In this document: piece after piece, positions 34,444 to 44,039 of the stretch
Position numbering within the stretch: the stretch's first letter is position 1
How the letters are laid out: each line of letters starts with the position of its first letter
Origin: Rhizobium sp. BK376
GTDB lineage: Bacteria; Pseudomonadota; Alphaproteobacteria; Rhizobiales; Rhizobiaceae
Reading direction: 5' to 3'
Assembly (NCBI RefSeq): GCF_004341625.1
Contig: NZ_SLZG01000003.1
Location: 619,045-683,044, forward strand
Length of the DNA: 64,000 nt
Made by a program: the position numbers and the translations under genes
The notes under the pieces: generated by a model
Database searches by the model: none
Told to the model about the DNA's origin: nothing
The model's input: the letters and a program-made list of their open reading frames with translations, nothing else

Positions 34444-35908
34444 TATCAATGGCACGGCGCTTGCCGTCTTCATCTTCTTCTTCCTGCTCGTCACCGTCAT
34501 GGGCTTCATCGCGGCACACTGGCGCAAGCCCGAAACGCTCGCCCATATCGATGAATGGGGCCTCGGCGGCCGCAGCTTCGGCACCTGGATCACCTGGTTC
34601 CTCGTCGGCGGCGACTTCTATACGGCCTATACCGTGATCGCTGTGCCTGCGCTCGTCTATACCGTCGGAGCCTATGGCTTCTTCGCGTTGCCCTATACGA
34701 TCGTCGTCTATCCCTTCGTCTTCATGGTCATGCCGGTGCTCTGGAAGCGGGCGTCGGATTTCGGTTATGTGACCGCCGGCGACGTCGTTCATGGCCAATA
34801 CGGTTCGCGCGGCCTTGAGCTCGCCGTCGCGATCACAGGCGTCATCGCCACCATGCCCTATATCGCGCTTCAGCTCGTCGGCATGGCTGCCGTTCTCAAG
34901 GCTTTGGGCCTGCAGGGGGAATTGCCGCTGGCGATCGCCTTCATCGTCCTTGCGCTCTATACATATTCGGCAGGCCTGCGCGCGCCGGCGCTGATCGCCT
35001 TCGTCAAGGATATCATGATCTATATCGTGGTGCTTACGGCAGTGGCGGCAATTCCGGCAAAGCTTGGCGGCTATGCCAACGTCTTTGCCTCGGCGGACGC
35101 GGCCTTCCAGGCGAAGGGATCGGGCAGCATCCTGCTCGGTAGCAACCAGTACGTGGCCTATGCATCGCTGGCGCTTGGCTCGGCACTTGCCGCCTTCATG
35201 TATCCGCACACGCTGACCGGCATCTTCGCCTCCAACAGCGGCAATACCATCCGCAAGAATGCGATACTTCTGCCGGCCTACACGCTGCTGCTCGGTCTTC
35301 TGGCGCTCCTGGGTTACATGGGCCACGCCGCCCATCTGACGCTCGAAAGCCCGAACGACGTCGTGCCGCAGCTTTTCAAGACGCTCTTCCCGAGCTGGTT
35401 TGCGGGCTTTGCCTTCGCCGCGATCGCAATCGGCGCGCTGGTGCCGGCCGCCGTCATGTCGATCGGGGCGGCCAATCTCTTCACCCGCAATTTCTGGAAG
35501 GCCTATGTCAATCCTGATGTCAGCCATGCCGGCGAGGCGAAGGTGGCCAAGGTAACGTCGCTGATCGTCAAGATCGGCGCGCTCCTCGTCATCCTCTTCC
35601 TGCCGACGCAGTTCGCCCTCGACCTGCAGTTGCTCGGCGGCATCTGGATCCTCCAGACCTTGCCGGCGCTGGTCTTCGGCCTGTTCACCAACTGGTTCCG
35701 CGCGCCAGGCCTGCTGGTCGGTTGGTTCGTCGGCTTCTTCGGCGGCACCTACCTGGTCTGGATCAACGGCCTGAAACCGCTGCAGGCGATCAGCCTCGGC
35801 GGCGCGCCTTTCACCGTCTATATCGGCCTTTTGGCGTTGGTGGCCAATATCATCGTTGCCGTGGTGATCAACGTGCTGACGCCGGCAAGGGTGGCCGCTA
35901 GGGCGTAA
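34433..35908 (+). CDS. mctP: Sodium:solute symporter, monocarboxylate permease MctP type
   Basis: Inner-membrane permease of 491 residues with about 13 hydrophobic segments and the LeuT fold expected of the SSS family. The first segment starts MTTDINGTALAVFIFFFLLVT; ASDFGYVTAGDVVHGQYGSR and MYPHTLTGIFASNSGNTIRKN are typical blocks. It resembles rhizobial MctP, which imports lactate, pyruvate and alanine; in Rhizobium leguminosarum it is under the MctSR two-component system. No such pair is in the window. Substrate by homology only. A very strong terminator follows. Confidence 0.88.
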   Translation: MTTDINGTALAVFIFFFLLVTVMGFIAAHWRKPETLAHIDEWGLGGRSFGTWITWFLVGGDFYTAYTVIAVPALVYTVGAYGFFALPYTIVVYPFVFMVMPVLWKRASDFGYVTAGDVVHGQYGSRGLELAVAITGVIATMPYIALQLVGMAAVLKALGLQGELPLAIAFIVLALYTYSAGLRAPALIAFVKDIMIYIVVLTAVAAIPAKLGGYANVFASADAAFQAKGSGSILLGSNQYVAYASLALGSALAAFMYPHTLTGIFASNSGNTIRKNAILLPAYTLLLGLLALLGYMGHAAHLTLESPNDVVPQLFKTLFPSWFAGFAFAAIAIGALVPAAVMSIGAANLFTRNFWKAYVNPDVSHAGEAKVAKVTSLIVKIGALLVILFLPTQFALDLQLLGGIWILQTLPALVFGLFTNWFRAPGLLVGWFVGFFGGTYLVWINGLKPLQAISLGGAPFTVYIGLLALVANIIVAVVINVLTPARVAARA

Positions 35909-35925
35909 TCTCGAAATCTCTATTG

Positions 35926-35969
35926 CAAAGACAGGGCCGCGGGCGGAAACGCCCGCGGCCCTGTCTTTG
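35926..35969 (+). terminator. Strong rho-independent terminator after mctP
   Basis: A perfect 20-bp stem: 35926-35945 pairs with 35950-35969 around a GAAA tetraloop, containing GGGCCGCGGGCG. It starts 17 bp after the stop. GNRA-type loop and long stem make it very stable. Confidence 0.92.
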
Positions 35970-36199
35970 AGGTAGCGGCGAATCTCCTCTTCCTTTTCCT
36001 CCAAAAACGCCGTAATAACCGCCAGCGATGACCCAATTTCGGCTGTCCATAGCAATGCGAATTATTGGCCCGGCCTTCCGCGTGCAGTGACCTGCCGGAA
36101 GGTCCGGGTTCTTGGCGCTTGTTCAGAGCGCCGTTACGCCACAAAAATCCCAAACGAGACGCGCCTGTTTGAAGGCTGCAGCAAACGATTGTCAGGACA

Positions 36200-39106
36200 A
36201 TGACCGACACCGCCGAAAAGATTGATTATTCGAAAACCCTTTATCTGCCCGAGACCGATTTTCCGATGCGAGCAGGCCTGCCGCAGAAGGAGCCCGAAAC
36301 GGTTGCGCGCTGGCAGCAGATGGACCTCTACAAGAAGCTGCGCGCCTCCGCCGCCGGCCGCGAAAAATTCGTACTGCACGACGGCCCGCCCTATGCCAAC
36401 GGCAACATCCATATCGGCCACGCGCTGAACAAGATCCTGAAAGACGTCATCACCCGCTCGTTCCAGATGCGCGGATATGACTCGAACTATGTTCCCGGCT
36501 GGGACTGCCACGGCCTGCCGATCGAATGGAAGATCGAGGAAGAGAACTACCGCTCCAAGGGCAAGGCGAAGCCGGACCTGACGCAGCCCGATGCGATGAT
36601 CGAATTCCGCAAGGAATGTCGCGCCTATGCCGAAAAATGGATCAAGATCCAGGGCGACGAGTTCAAGCGCCTCGGCATCATCGGCGATTTCGACAATCCG
36701 TACCTCACGATGAACTTCCATGCCGAAAGCCGCATCGCCGGCGAACTCCTAAAGATCGCCATGAGCGGTCAGCTCTATCGCGGCTCCAAGCCCATCATGT
36801 GGTCGGTCGTCGAGCGCACAGCGCTGGCGGAAGCCGAGGTAGAGTATCATGATTATGAGAGCGACACGATCTGGGTGAAGTTCCCGATCATGGGCGGTCC
36901 GGCCGAGCTCGCCGACGCGCATGTTGTCATCTGGACGACCACGCCCTGGACCATCCCCGGCAACCGCGCCATCGCCTATTCGCCCAAGGTGGCCTACGGC
37001 CTCTATGAGGTCACGGCTGCCGAGAACGAGTTTGGTCCACGCCCGGGCGAAAAGCTGATCTTTGCCGACAAGCTGGCGGAGGAATCCGCCGCCAAGGCGA
37101 AGCTTGCCTTCAAGCGCCTGCGCGATGTGTCGGCCGACGAACTTGCCGTGATCACCGCTGCCCACCCCCTCAAGGGCCTCGGCGGCGGCTACGAATACGC
37201 TGTCCCTCTCCTCGCCGGTGATCACGTCACCGACGATGCCGGTACCGGTTTTGTCCACACCGCTCCCAGCCACGGCCGCGAAGACTTCGAGGCCTGGATG
37301 GATCATGCGCGCGAGCTCGAAGCCCGCGGCATCGACACCAAGATCCCGTTCCCGGTCGACGATTCAGGCACCTATACCGCTGATGCCCCCGGCTTCGAGG
37401 GCGCCCGTGTCATGGACGACAGCGGCAAGAAGGGTGATGCCAATGATCGCGTCATCAAGGCGCTGATCGAGCGCAACATGCTGTTTGCCCGCGGCCGCCT
37501 GAAGCATTCCTATCCGCATAGCTGGCGGTCGAAGAAGCCGATCATCTTCCGCAACACGCCGCAATGGTTCGTCTACATGGACAAGGACCTTGCCGATGGC
37601 ACGACGCTGCGCAGCCGCGCGCTGAAGGCGATCGACGATACGCGCTTTGTTCCCGCCGCTGGCCAGAACCGCCTGCGCGCGATGATCGAGCAGCGCCCGG
37701 ATTGGGTTCTGTCGCGTCAGCGTGCTTGGGGCGTGCCGATCTGCGTCTTCGTGAACGAGGAAGGCGATGTCCTGAAGGATCAGGCTGTCAACCAGCGAAT
37801 CCTCGACGCCTTCGACGCAGAAGGTGCTGACGCCTGGTTCGCCGAAGGCGCGAAGGAACGCTTCCTCGGAAACGAGCATGATCCGTCCAACTGGGCACAG
37901 GTCATGGACATCCTCGACGTCTGGTTCGACTCGGGCTCGACGCACACTTTCACGCTGGAAGATCGCCCCGATCTGAAATGGCCGGCCGACGTCTATCTCG
38001 AAGGCTCCGACCAGCATCGCGGCTGGTTCCATTCATCGCTGCTCGAATCCGCCGCCACCCGCGGCCGCGCGCCCTATGACACGGTCGTCACCCATGGTTT
38101 CACCATGGATGAAAAGGGCCAGAAGATGTCCAAGTCGCTCGGCAACGTCGTGGCGCCGCAGGACGTCATGAAGGATGCTGGTGCCGATATCCTGCGTCTC
38201 TGGGTCATGACCACGGACTATTGGGAAGACCAGCGTCTCGGCAAGACAATCATCCAGACCAACGTCGATGCCTATCGCAAGCTGCGCAACACCATCCGTT
38301 GGATGCTCGGCACGCTGGCGCATGACAAGGGCGAGGTCATCGCGCTTGCCGATCTGCCGGAGCTGGAACAGCTGATGCTGCATCGCCTGGCCGAACTCGA
38401 CAAGGTCGTGCGCGAAGGCTACGACGCCTTCGAATTCAAGAAGATCGCCCGTGCGCTCATCGATTTCTCGAATATCGAGCTTTCGGCCTTCTACTTCGAT
38501 ATCCGCAAAGATGCGCTCTATTGCGACGCGCCCTCCAGCCTGCGCCGCCGTGCAAGCCTGCATGTCATCCGCACCATCTTCGAATGCATGGTGACCTGGC
38601 TTGCGCCGATGCTGCCCTTCACGACAGAAGAGGCGTGGCTTTCGCGCAATCCTTCGGCAGTCTCGATCCATCTCGAGCAGTTCCCGACCATTCCGGCGGA
38701 ATGGAAGAACGAGGCGCTGGTCGAGAAGTGGAAGAATATCCGTGCGGTTCGCTCGGTTGTGACCGGCGCGCTCGAAATCGAACGCAAGGACAAGCGCATC
38801 GGCTCGTCGCTTGAGGCCGCCCCGGTCGTGCATGTGACGGATCCGGAGTTGCTGAAGGCGCTTGAGGGCGAGGATCTCGCGGAGATCTGCATCACCTCGG
38901 ATATCTCGCTCCTATCGGACGAAGGCCCGGCTGACGCCTTCCGTCTTTCGGAGGTTGCGGGCGTCAGCGTGGAGCCGAAACTGGCAGAGGGCACAAAGTG
39001 CGCCCGCTCCTGGCGCATCACCAGGGATGTCGGCTCCGACCCCGCTTATCCCGAGGTGTCTGCACGCGACGCTGCCGCATTGCGTGAACTTGCAGCCTTG
39101 CAGTGA
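36200..39106 (+). CDS. ileS: Isoleucyl-tRNA synthetase
   Basis: Class Ia synthetase charging tRNA-Ile, with post-transfer editing of valine. 968 residues. HIGH is at 71-74 ([16 protein letters not shown]); the editing domain shows [22 protein letters not shown] is at 642-646 ([10 protein letters not shown]). The C-terminal zinc-binding block, usually KCxRCW and CGRC, is degenerate here (KCARSW and SARD). The ATG at 36200 follows CAGGACA. The preceding 230 bp has no gene. A 17-bp hairpin (39113-39150) follows the stop. Confidence 0.97.
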   Translation: MTDTAEKIDYSKTLYLPETDFPMRAGLPQKEPETVARWQQMDLYKKLRASAAGREKFVLHDGPPYANGNIHIGHALNKILKDVITRSFQMRGYDSNYVPGWDCHGLPIEWKIEEENYRSKGKAKPDLTQPDAMIEFRKECRAYAEKWIKIQGDEFKRLGIIGDFDNPYLTMNFHAESRIAGELLKIAMSGQLYRGSKPIMWSVVERTALAEAEVEYHDYESDTIWVKFPIMGGPAELADAHVVIWTTTPWTIPGNRAIAYSPKVAYGLYEVTAAENEFGPRPGEKLIFADKLAEESAAKAKLAFKRLRDVSADELAVITAAHPLKGLGGGYEYAVPLLAGDHVTDDAGTGFVHTAPSHGREDFEAWMDHARELEARGIDTKIPFPVDDSGTYTADAPGFEGARVMDDSGKKGDANDRVIKALIERNMLFARGRLKHSYPHSWRSKKPIIFRNTPQWFVYMDKDLADGTTLRSRALKAIDDTRFVPAAGQNRLRAMIEQRPDWVLSRQRAWGVPICVFVNEEGDVLKDQAVNQRILDAFDAEGADAWFAEGAKERFLGNEHDPSNWAQVMDILDVWFDSGSTHTFTLEDRPDLKWPADVYLEGSDQHRGWFHSSLLESAATRGRAPYDTVVTHGFTMDEKGQKMSKSLGNVVAPQDVMKDAGADILRLWVMTTDYWEDQRLGKTIIQTNVDAYRKLRNTIRWMLGTLAHDKGEVIALADLPELEQLMLHRLAELDKVVREGYDAFEFKKIARALIDFSNIELSAFYFDIRKDALYCDAPSSLRRRASLHVIRTIFECMVTWLAPMLPFTTEEAWLSRNPSAVSIHLEQFPTIPAEWKNEALVEKWKNIRAVRSVVTGALEIERKDKRIGSSLEAAPVVHVTDPELLKALEGEDLAEICITSDISLLSDEGPADAFRLSEVAGVSVEPKLAEGTKCARSWRITRDVGSDPAYPEVSARDAAALRELAALQ

Positions 39107-39112
39107 AGAAAG

Positions 39113-39150
39113 TTACCGGATGAATTGCGTTTGCGCAGTTCATCCGGTAA
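39113..39150. terminator. Long imperfect hairpin after ileS
   Basis: TTACCGGATGAA (39113-39124) and TTCATCCGGTAA (39139-39150) are perfect inverted repeats. The inner bases TGCG and CGCA extend the stem to 17 bp (one G-U pair) with the loop TTTG at 39130-39133. No U run follows on the plus strand, so it may stabilise the mRNA end or act with Rho. Confidence 0.6.
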
Positions 39151-39241
39151 AAGCTGCCTGAAAATGGCCCGATTTTTCCGCCACTGAGCGCAAGGATCGT
39201 GGCGGGCAATGAATGCACCGGCGCGGCTGGGAAGGGTTTTC

Positions 39242-39877
39242 ATGATTGCGATGCACAGGGTTCGCGTAGGCGTCTGCTTTGCGGCACTTTTGGCTGGATG
39301 CGGGATGATGTCCGGCTGCATGAGCAGCCCGACATATGGTACCGGCAAGACGGCCAACGAACAGCTCTTCGATGACCTCAGCGACATCGCGTCCATTTCG
39401 GCTGTGGCGCCGAAGGACAAGGGCGTAAAATACCCCAACCGTCCAGGCCTTGTCGTTCCCGCGGAAAACAATCGCCAACAGCTGGCGCAGCCCGAGCAGT
39501 CGCTTGCCAGCAAGGACAATCCGCAATGGCTGGAATCGCCGGAAGATACCCGCAAGCGTCTGATCGATGACGCCGAGGCGAACAAGAACAACCCCAACTA
39601 TCGCTCGCCGCTGGCGAAAGCCGACAGCGCCAGCGCCCGGATGACCGAAACCCAGCAGACGGCCGCCTATCGCGCCGCTCGCCAGGACCAGGACGGCACC
39701 TATATCGACCAGCGCCGCTATCTGATCGATCCGCCGCAGCAATATCGCCAGGTTTCCGATCCGGCAGCCCTCAGCGATCTCGGCACGCCGGAATCGAAGA
39801 AGGAAAAGAAGCGTAAGAAGGATGCCGAAGCCGCGCAGGGCAAGGCCACCTGGTGGAACCCCTTCGACAGCAATTGA
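39242..39877 (+). CDS. Putative lipoprotein
   Basis: 211 residues from the ATG at 39242, which has GGGAAGGG 6 bases upstream; the ATG at 39209 would add 11. The signal peptide ends in a lipobox (CFAALLAGCG, Cys near residue 20, with another possible Cys at MSGC). The mature part is hydrophilic, rich in Gln, Asp, Lys and Ala, with no domain that I recognise; it ends in a lysine cluster (KKEKKRKK) and TWWNPFDSN. A rhizobial envelope protein of unknown function. Confidence 0.75.
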   Translation: MIAMHRVRVGVCFAALLAGCGMMSGCMSSPTYGTGKTANEQLFDDLSDIASISAVAPKDKGVKYPNRPGLVVPAENNRQQLAQPEQSLASKDNPQWLESPEDTRKRLIDDAEANKNNPNYRSPLAKADSASARMTETQQTAAYRAARQDQDGTYIDQRRYLIDPPQQYRQVSDPAALSDLGTPESKKEKKRKKDAEAAQGKATWWNPFDSN

Positions 39878-39935
39878 TGATCGAACGGCTCGGTCAACCG
39901 GGCCGTTGCATCTGCGGCCAGGCAAATCTCCGGCC

Positions 39936-40394
39936 TTAATTCGTGTCCCGCTTTTCCGCGAAAAATTGCTTCAATATCTGCCCGGCCTCTTGCTCCGCTA
40001 ATCCGGAATATACTTCTGGCGCGTGATGGCAGGTTGGTTGCGCATAGAAGCGCACGCCGTTATCGACCGCACCACCCTTGGGATCCTCGGCGCCGTAATA
40101 GAGGCGACGGATCCGCGCGAAGGAAATTGCCGCCGCGCACATGGTGCAAGGTTCCAGCGTGACGTAGAGATCGGCGCCGACGAGCCGCTCCTGATCCAGC
40201 GCTTCGCAGGCCATGCGGATGGCCGCAATCTCGGCATGGGCGGTGATGTCGCGAAGCTCGCGCGTGCGGTTGCCGGCCTTGCCGACCACTTGGTTGTCGA
40301 GCACGACGACGGCGCCGATCGGCACCTCGCCCCTTTCCCCGGCGGCGGTGGCTTCGGCAAGCGCAAGCTCCATAAAGTGATTTGTCTTCACCAT
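39936..40394 (-). CDS. tadA: tRNA-specific adenosine deaminase TadA
   Basis: Deaminates A34 to inosine in tRNA-Arg(ACG), letting it read CGN codons; essential in most bacteria. 152 residues. The zinc cytidine-deaminase motifs are visible: ITAHAEIAAIRMA (His and catalytic Glu) and EPCTMCAAAI (Cys pair), plus RRLYYGAEDPKGG and the C-terminal LKQFFAEKR helix. The ATG at 40394 (MVKTNHFMELALAEA) fits homologues; MELALAEA at 40373 is an alternative. Divergent from the pseudouridine synthase gene. Confidence 0.95.
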   Translation of the reverse strand: MVKTNHFMELALAEATAAGERGEVPIGAVVVLDNQVVGKAGNRTRELRDITAHAEIAAIRMACEALDQERLVGADLYVTLEPCTMCAAAISFARIRRLYYGAEDPKGGAVDNGVRFYAQPTCHHAPEVYSGLAEQEAGQILKQFFAEKRDTN

Positions 40395-40481
40395 TCAGGT
40401 TTTTTCCACTTAACCGCAGCGGCGTGACCTGATAGGACACGCGAAAGGCCATTTGGGTCTAAAAATTCAGGCAAACAGCAA

Positions 40482-42506
40482 ATGACAGTCAATGACAAGC
40501 CCAAGCGGCCTGGGTCCAAGCCCGTTTTTCGCGACAAGCAGACGAAGCCGGCTGCCAAACGCGGCGATGACAAGCCGGTGAAGACGGCCTCGGCAAAGGT
40601 CGCTGCGGTGGAAACCGAAGGCGGCGAAAAGGCCGAGCGCATTTCCAAGGTGATGGCCCGCGCCGGTGTCGCCTCGCGCCGCGACATCGAGCGCATGATC
40701 ATGGAAGGCCGTGTCAGGCTGAACGGCGTGCTGCTCGACAGCCCCGTCGTCAACGTGACGCTGACCGACAAGATCGAAGTGGACGGAATGCCGATCCGCG
40801 GCATCGAGCGCACCCGGCTTTGGGTCTATCACAAGCCGTCCGGCCTCGTGACCACCAATTCCGATCCGGAAGGCCGCCCGACCGTCTTCGACAACCTGCC
40901 GGAAGAGCTGCCGCGCGTCATGTCGATCGGCCGCCTCGACATCAACACCGAAGGCTTGCTGCTGCTTACCAACGACGGCGGCCTTGCCCGCGTCCTCGAG
41001 CTGCCGACGACGGGCTGGCTGCGCCGCTACCGCGTGCGCGCCCATGGCGAGATCGATCAGGAAGCGCTCGACAAGCTGAAGGAAGGCATTGCCGTCGACG
41101 GCGTGCTCTACGGCTCGATCGACGCGACGCTCGATCGCACCCAGGGCTCCAACGTCTGGATCACGATGGGTCTGCGCGAAGGCAAGAACCGCGAAATCAA
41201 GAACGTGCTCGGCGCGCTCGGCCTCGACGTCAACCGCCTGATCCGCATCTCCTACGGCCCCTTCCAGCTCGGCGACCTGCCGGAGGGCGAGGTCGTCGAG
41301 GTGCGCGGACGCACGCTGCGCGACCAGCTCGGCCCGCGCCTCGTCGAAGACGCCAAGGCGAATTTCGACGCGCCGATCTATAATGCGCCTGCCGTCACTT
41401 CGGCCGATGACGAAGAAGAAGACGACAAGCCGCAGCGCAGCGTATCGAAGGGTGATCGCGCCAAGGACGATCAGCGCTCCTGGGGCGAGGGCCAGCGCGA
41501 GCAGCGCCCGCGCCGCGAAAAGCCGGCCGACAAGCGCGAGCGCGCCTTGAGCCGCCTCGATACGAAGCGTGACGATCACCGCGACGACGATCGTCCGAAG
41601 CGCCCGGCGCTCGGCTCGCGCCGCAACGCCAATGTCTGGATGGCGCCCGGCGCCCGCCCGCTCGGCGAAAAGGCGGCCCAGAAAGCAGCAAAGAATGCCA
41701 AGACCGACGCCAAGCGCGGTGAGCGCGACCGTCCGCAGCGTGGCGCACCCGCTGCTGCTCCGGCATCAGCGCCGAGAGTCCAGGTCAATCGTGTCCGGGA
41801 AGAGGATGGCGAGTGGATCCGCTCCAGCGAGACGCGTGATGACGAGGGCGGTTTCGGCCGCAAGCGCTCCTTTGGAGATCGCCCGGCGCGTGGTGACCGT
41901 CCCGAGCGAGGGGATCGTCCTGCCCGCGGCGAGCGTTCCTTCTCCGATCGTCCGGTTCGCGGCGACAGACCGTTTGGCGACAAGCCGCGCGGTGACCGCA
42001 GGCCGCGTGCTGAAGGCGAAGAGCGTCCCCGTGGTGAGCGTTCTTTCGGTGATCGTCCGCCTCGTGGCGACAGGCCGTTTAGCGATAAGCCGCGCGGTGA
42101 TCGCCGGCCGCGCGCTGAAGGTGCAGAACGCCCTCGCGGCGAAAGGTCTTTTGGCGATCCCGCTGGCGGCGACAAGCCCTTCGGTTCCAAGTCTTACGGC
42201 GACAAGCCGCGCGGCAATCGCGGCCCCCATCCGGATGGCGCCGAGCGGCCGCGTGCAAAATCTTTCGGTGGCGAGCAGCGCTCCGAGCGCGCCGGCGGCG
42301 AGCGTTCCTTCGGGGAGCGGCCTGCTGGTGGCAAGCCTGCGGGCAAATCTTTCGGCGGCAAGCCGGGCGGAAAGTCCTTTGGCGGCAAGCCGGGCGGAAA
42401 GCCGGGAGCGAAGGGCTTCTCGGGCAGGCCGCGCGGTGACGGTGCAGGCGGTGGCCGGCCGTCGGGTGGTCCCGGCAGGGGCGGTCCCAAGGGCAAAAGG
42501 GGTTGA
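40482..42506 (+). CDS. Pseudouridine synthase RluB-like with long Arg/Gly-rich tail
   Basis: 674 residues, more than twice the usual RluB length (about 290). An S4 RNA-binding domain is at about residues 50-105 ([22 protein letters not shown]). The catalytic domain of the RsuA/RluB/E/F type is at about 108-285: catalytic Asp in the block [21 protein letters not shown], then [15 protein letters not shown] and [12 protein letters not shown]. These enzymes make pseudouridine in 23S rRNA (RluB: U2605) or 16S rRNA. From about residue 310 the protein becomes low complexity, rich in Arg, Gly, Asp, Pro, Lys and Ser, with units such as [27 protein letters not shown] and KSFGGKPG. The tail should be disordered and bind RNA. 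rsmD follows 6 bp later. Confidence 0.93.
   Translation: MTVNDKPKRPGSKPVFRDKQTKPAAKRGDDKPVKTASAKVAAVETEGGEKAERISKVMARAGVASRRDIERMIMEGRVRLNGVLLDSPVVNVTLTDKIEVDGMPIRGIERTRLWVYHKPSGLVTTNSDPEGRPTVFDNLPEELPRVMSIGRLDINTEGLLLLTNDGGLARVLELPTTGWLRRYRVRAHGEIDQEALDKLKEGIAVDGVLYGSIDATLDRTQGSNVWITMGLREGKNREIKNVLGALGLDVNRLIRISYGPFQLGDLPEGEVVEVRGRTLRDQLGPRLVEDAKANFDAPIYNAPAVTSADDEEEDDKPQRSVSKGDRAKDDQRSWGEGQREQRPRREKPADKRERALSRLDTKRDDHRDDDRPKRPALGSRRNANVWMAPGARPLGEKAAQKAAKNAKTDAKRGERDRPQRGAPAAAPASAPRVQVNRVREEDGEWIRSSETRDDEGGFGRKRSFGDRPARGDRPERGDRPARGERSFSDRPVRGDRPFGDKPRGDRRPRAEGEERPRGERSFGDRPPRGDRPFSDKPRGDRRPRAEGAERPRGERSFGDPAGGDKPFGSKSYGDKPRGNRGPHPDGAERPRAKSFGGEQRSERAGGERSFGERPAGGKPAGKSFGGKPGGKSFGGKPGGKPGAKGFSGRPRGDGAGGGRPSGGPGRGGPKGKRG
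41850..42420 (+). repeat. Coding tandem repeats of the [14 protein letters not shown] type
   Basis: Degenerate direct repeats inside the RluB-like gene. Units such as RGDRP and GERSFGDRP recur, and a segment of about 117 bp at 41930-42050 is nearly repeated at 42035-42150 ([20 protein letters not shown] and [20 protein letters not shown]). The gene tail therefore grew by duplication and may vary in length between strains. Confidence 0.75.
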
Positions 42507-42512
42507 TGGGCA

Positions 42513-43073
42513 GTGCGGATCGTCGGCGGTGAATTTCGCGGACGGCCTCTCGCCGTGCCCAAATCGAACGAGATCCGGCCGACAGCCGACCGGACACGCG
42601 AGAGCCTGTTCAATATCCTGAGCCATGCCTATCCCGATGCCATCGACGGCACGCGGATGATGGATCTGTTTGCCGGCACCGGTGCTGTCGGCCTGGAGGC
42701 GGCGTCCCGCGGATGCCGTCATGTGCTTTTTGTCGAGAGCAGCGTCGAAGGGCGCGGCCTTCTCTGGGAAAACATCGATTCTCTCGGGCTCCACGGGCGG
42801 ACGCGAATGCTGCGCCGCGATGCCACCGATCTCGGCAGTGTCGGCAATCTCGAACCCTTCGACATGCTTTTCGCCGACCCGCCCTATGGCAAGGGACTGG
42901 GCGAAAAGGCCTTTGCGGCGGCGGCCAACGGCGGCTGGCTGGTGCCGGGCGCATTGGCGATCCTCGAAGAACGCGCAGATGTCGTCGTATCGGTACCATC
43001 TTCCTATATGTTCCTGGAGGAACGAACCTTCGGCGACAGCAAGATGCATTTCTTCCGCTATCAGCCGGTTTAA
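42513..43073 (+). CDS. rsmD: 16S rRNA (guanine(966)-N(2))-methyltransferase
   Basis: Adds methyl to N2 of G966 in 16S rRNA, using SAM. 186 residues. MRIVGGEFRGRPLAVP at the start and RPTADRTRESLFNIL are family hallmarks. SAM motif I is MMDLFAGTGAVGLEAASRG and motif IV is FADPPYGKG (DPPY, as expected for N2-guanine methylation). A GTG start at 42513 fits the conserved N-terminus. It is coupled to the pseudouridine synthase gene upstream, so two ribosome-modifying enzymes share a message. Confidence 0.95.
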   Translation: MRIVGGEFRGRPLAVPKSNEIRPTADRTRESLFNILSHAYPDAIDGTRMMDLFAGTGAVGLEAASRGCRHVLFVESSVEGRGLLWENIDSLGLHGRTRMLRRDATDLGSVGNLEPFDMLFADPPYGKGLGEKAFAAAANGGWLVPGALAILEERADVVVSVPSSYMFLEERTFGDSKMHFFRYQPV

Positions 43074-43092
43074 ACGGTGGTTGGGGTGTCGA

Positions 43093-43971
43093 ATGGCTAG
43101 CGCCGAGCGAGCGGGTTTCAGTCTTCTGACCCCGGCTGCATCAGGGCCTTCCGTGGCAGTCGCCTTCGGCGGCGGTGGTGCTCGCGGTCTGTCGCACATC
43201 CATATCATCGAAGCCCTGGACGAACTCGGCATCCGCCCAGTGGCGATATCGGGCTCCTCGATCGGCGCGATCATGGGCGCAGGCATGGCAGCCGGCATGA
43301 GCGGCGCCGAGATCCGCGAACATGCGCTGGCAACCGTCGGCAACAAGGCGGCCGTCGTCAGCCGCATCTGGGGCATGCGCCCGCAAACGGTGCGCGATGC
43401 CGTCGCCAAAGGCATTCGAATCGGCCAGTTCAATCTGGAGCGGATCCTGCGGGCCTTCCTGCCGGAGGAGCTGCCCGCCAAGTTTTCAGATCTCCTCATC
43501 CCCATGAAGGTCATCACGACCGATTATTATGGACAGTGCGAAGTGATCGTGGAGGAGGGCGAGCTTTTCCCGGCGCTGGCTGCTTCTTCCGCCATCCCCG
43601 CGGTCTTCATGCCGGTGCGCCTGCACAATCGCGTGATGATCGACGGCGGCATCGCCAATCCGGTTCCCTATGAATGCCTGATGGATATCGCCGATATCGT
43701 CATCGGCATCGATGTCGTCGGCGCCCCTGAAGGCGACGGCGCGCATATCCCTAACCGCATGGAAAGCATCTTCGGCTCCGGCCAGCTGATGATGCAGACT
43801 TCGATCTCGCTGAAATTGAAGCTGAGGCCGCCGCAAATCTTCCTGAGGCCGACAGTCGGCCGCACCGGCGTCATGGATTTCCTGAAGGCTCGGGAAGTGC
43901 TTGCCATGTCGGCAGGCGTTAAGGACGAGCTCAAGTTTGCGCTGGAGCAGGCGATCGAGGCGCATGGCTAA
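43093..43971 (+). CDS. Patatin-like phospholipase (RssA type)
   Basis: 292-residue serine lipid hydrolase. The Ser-Asp dyad of patatins is complete: the GGGGARG oxyanion loop (VAVAFGGGGARGLSHIH, near residue 25), nucleophile Ser in GSSIGAI (near residue 58) and the Asp in MIDGGIANPVPY. The ATG at 43093 comes 19 bp after the rsmD stop. The type matches RssA of Escherichia coli. No signal peptide. Natural substrate unknown. Confidence 0.93.
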   Translation: MASAERAGFSLLTPAASGPSVAVAFGGGGARGLSHIHIIEALDELGIRPVAISGSSIGAIMGAGMAAGMSGAEIREHALATVGNKAAVVSRIWGMRPQTVRDAVAKGIRIGQFNLERILRAFLPEELPAKFSDLLIPMKVITTDYYGQCEVIVEEGELFPALAASSAIPAVFMPVRLHNRVMIDGGIANPVPYECLMDIADIVIGIDVVGAPEGDGAHIPNRMESIFGSGQLMMQTSISLKLKLRPPQIFLRPTVGRTGVMDFLKAREVLAMSAGVKDELKFALEQAIEAHG

Positions 43972-44039
43972 TCGCCTGTATTTTTTGGCCGTGGCGTCGG
44001 ATACTTATGCAGAGGCCGAGAACGAAACCACGAGCTAGG

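Noticed and set aside
34391..36055. Long minus-strand open frame (about 550 codons) opposite mctP
   Set aside because: Highly charged, repeat-like product without any motif; mctP on the other strand is a clear SSS permease.
41850..42420. Possible CRISPR-like repeats
   Set aside because: The repeats are in-frame coding units of a disordered protein tail, irregular in length, with no constant spacers or cas genes.
41766..43517. Minus-strand open frame (about 580 codons) opposite the RluB-like tail, rsmD and patatin
   Set aside because: It arises from high GC and repeats; three well-supported genes lie on the plus strand.
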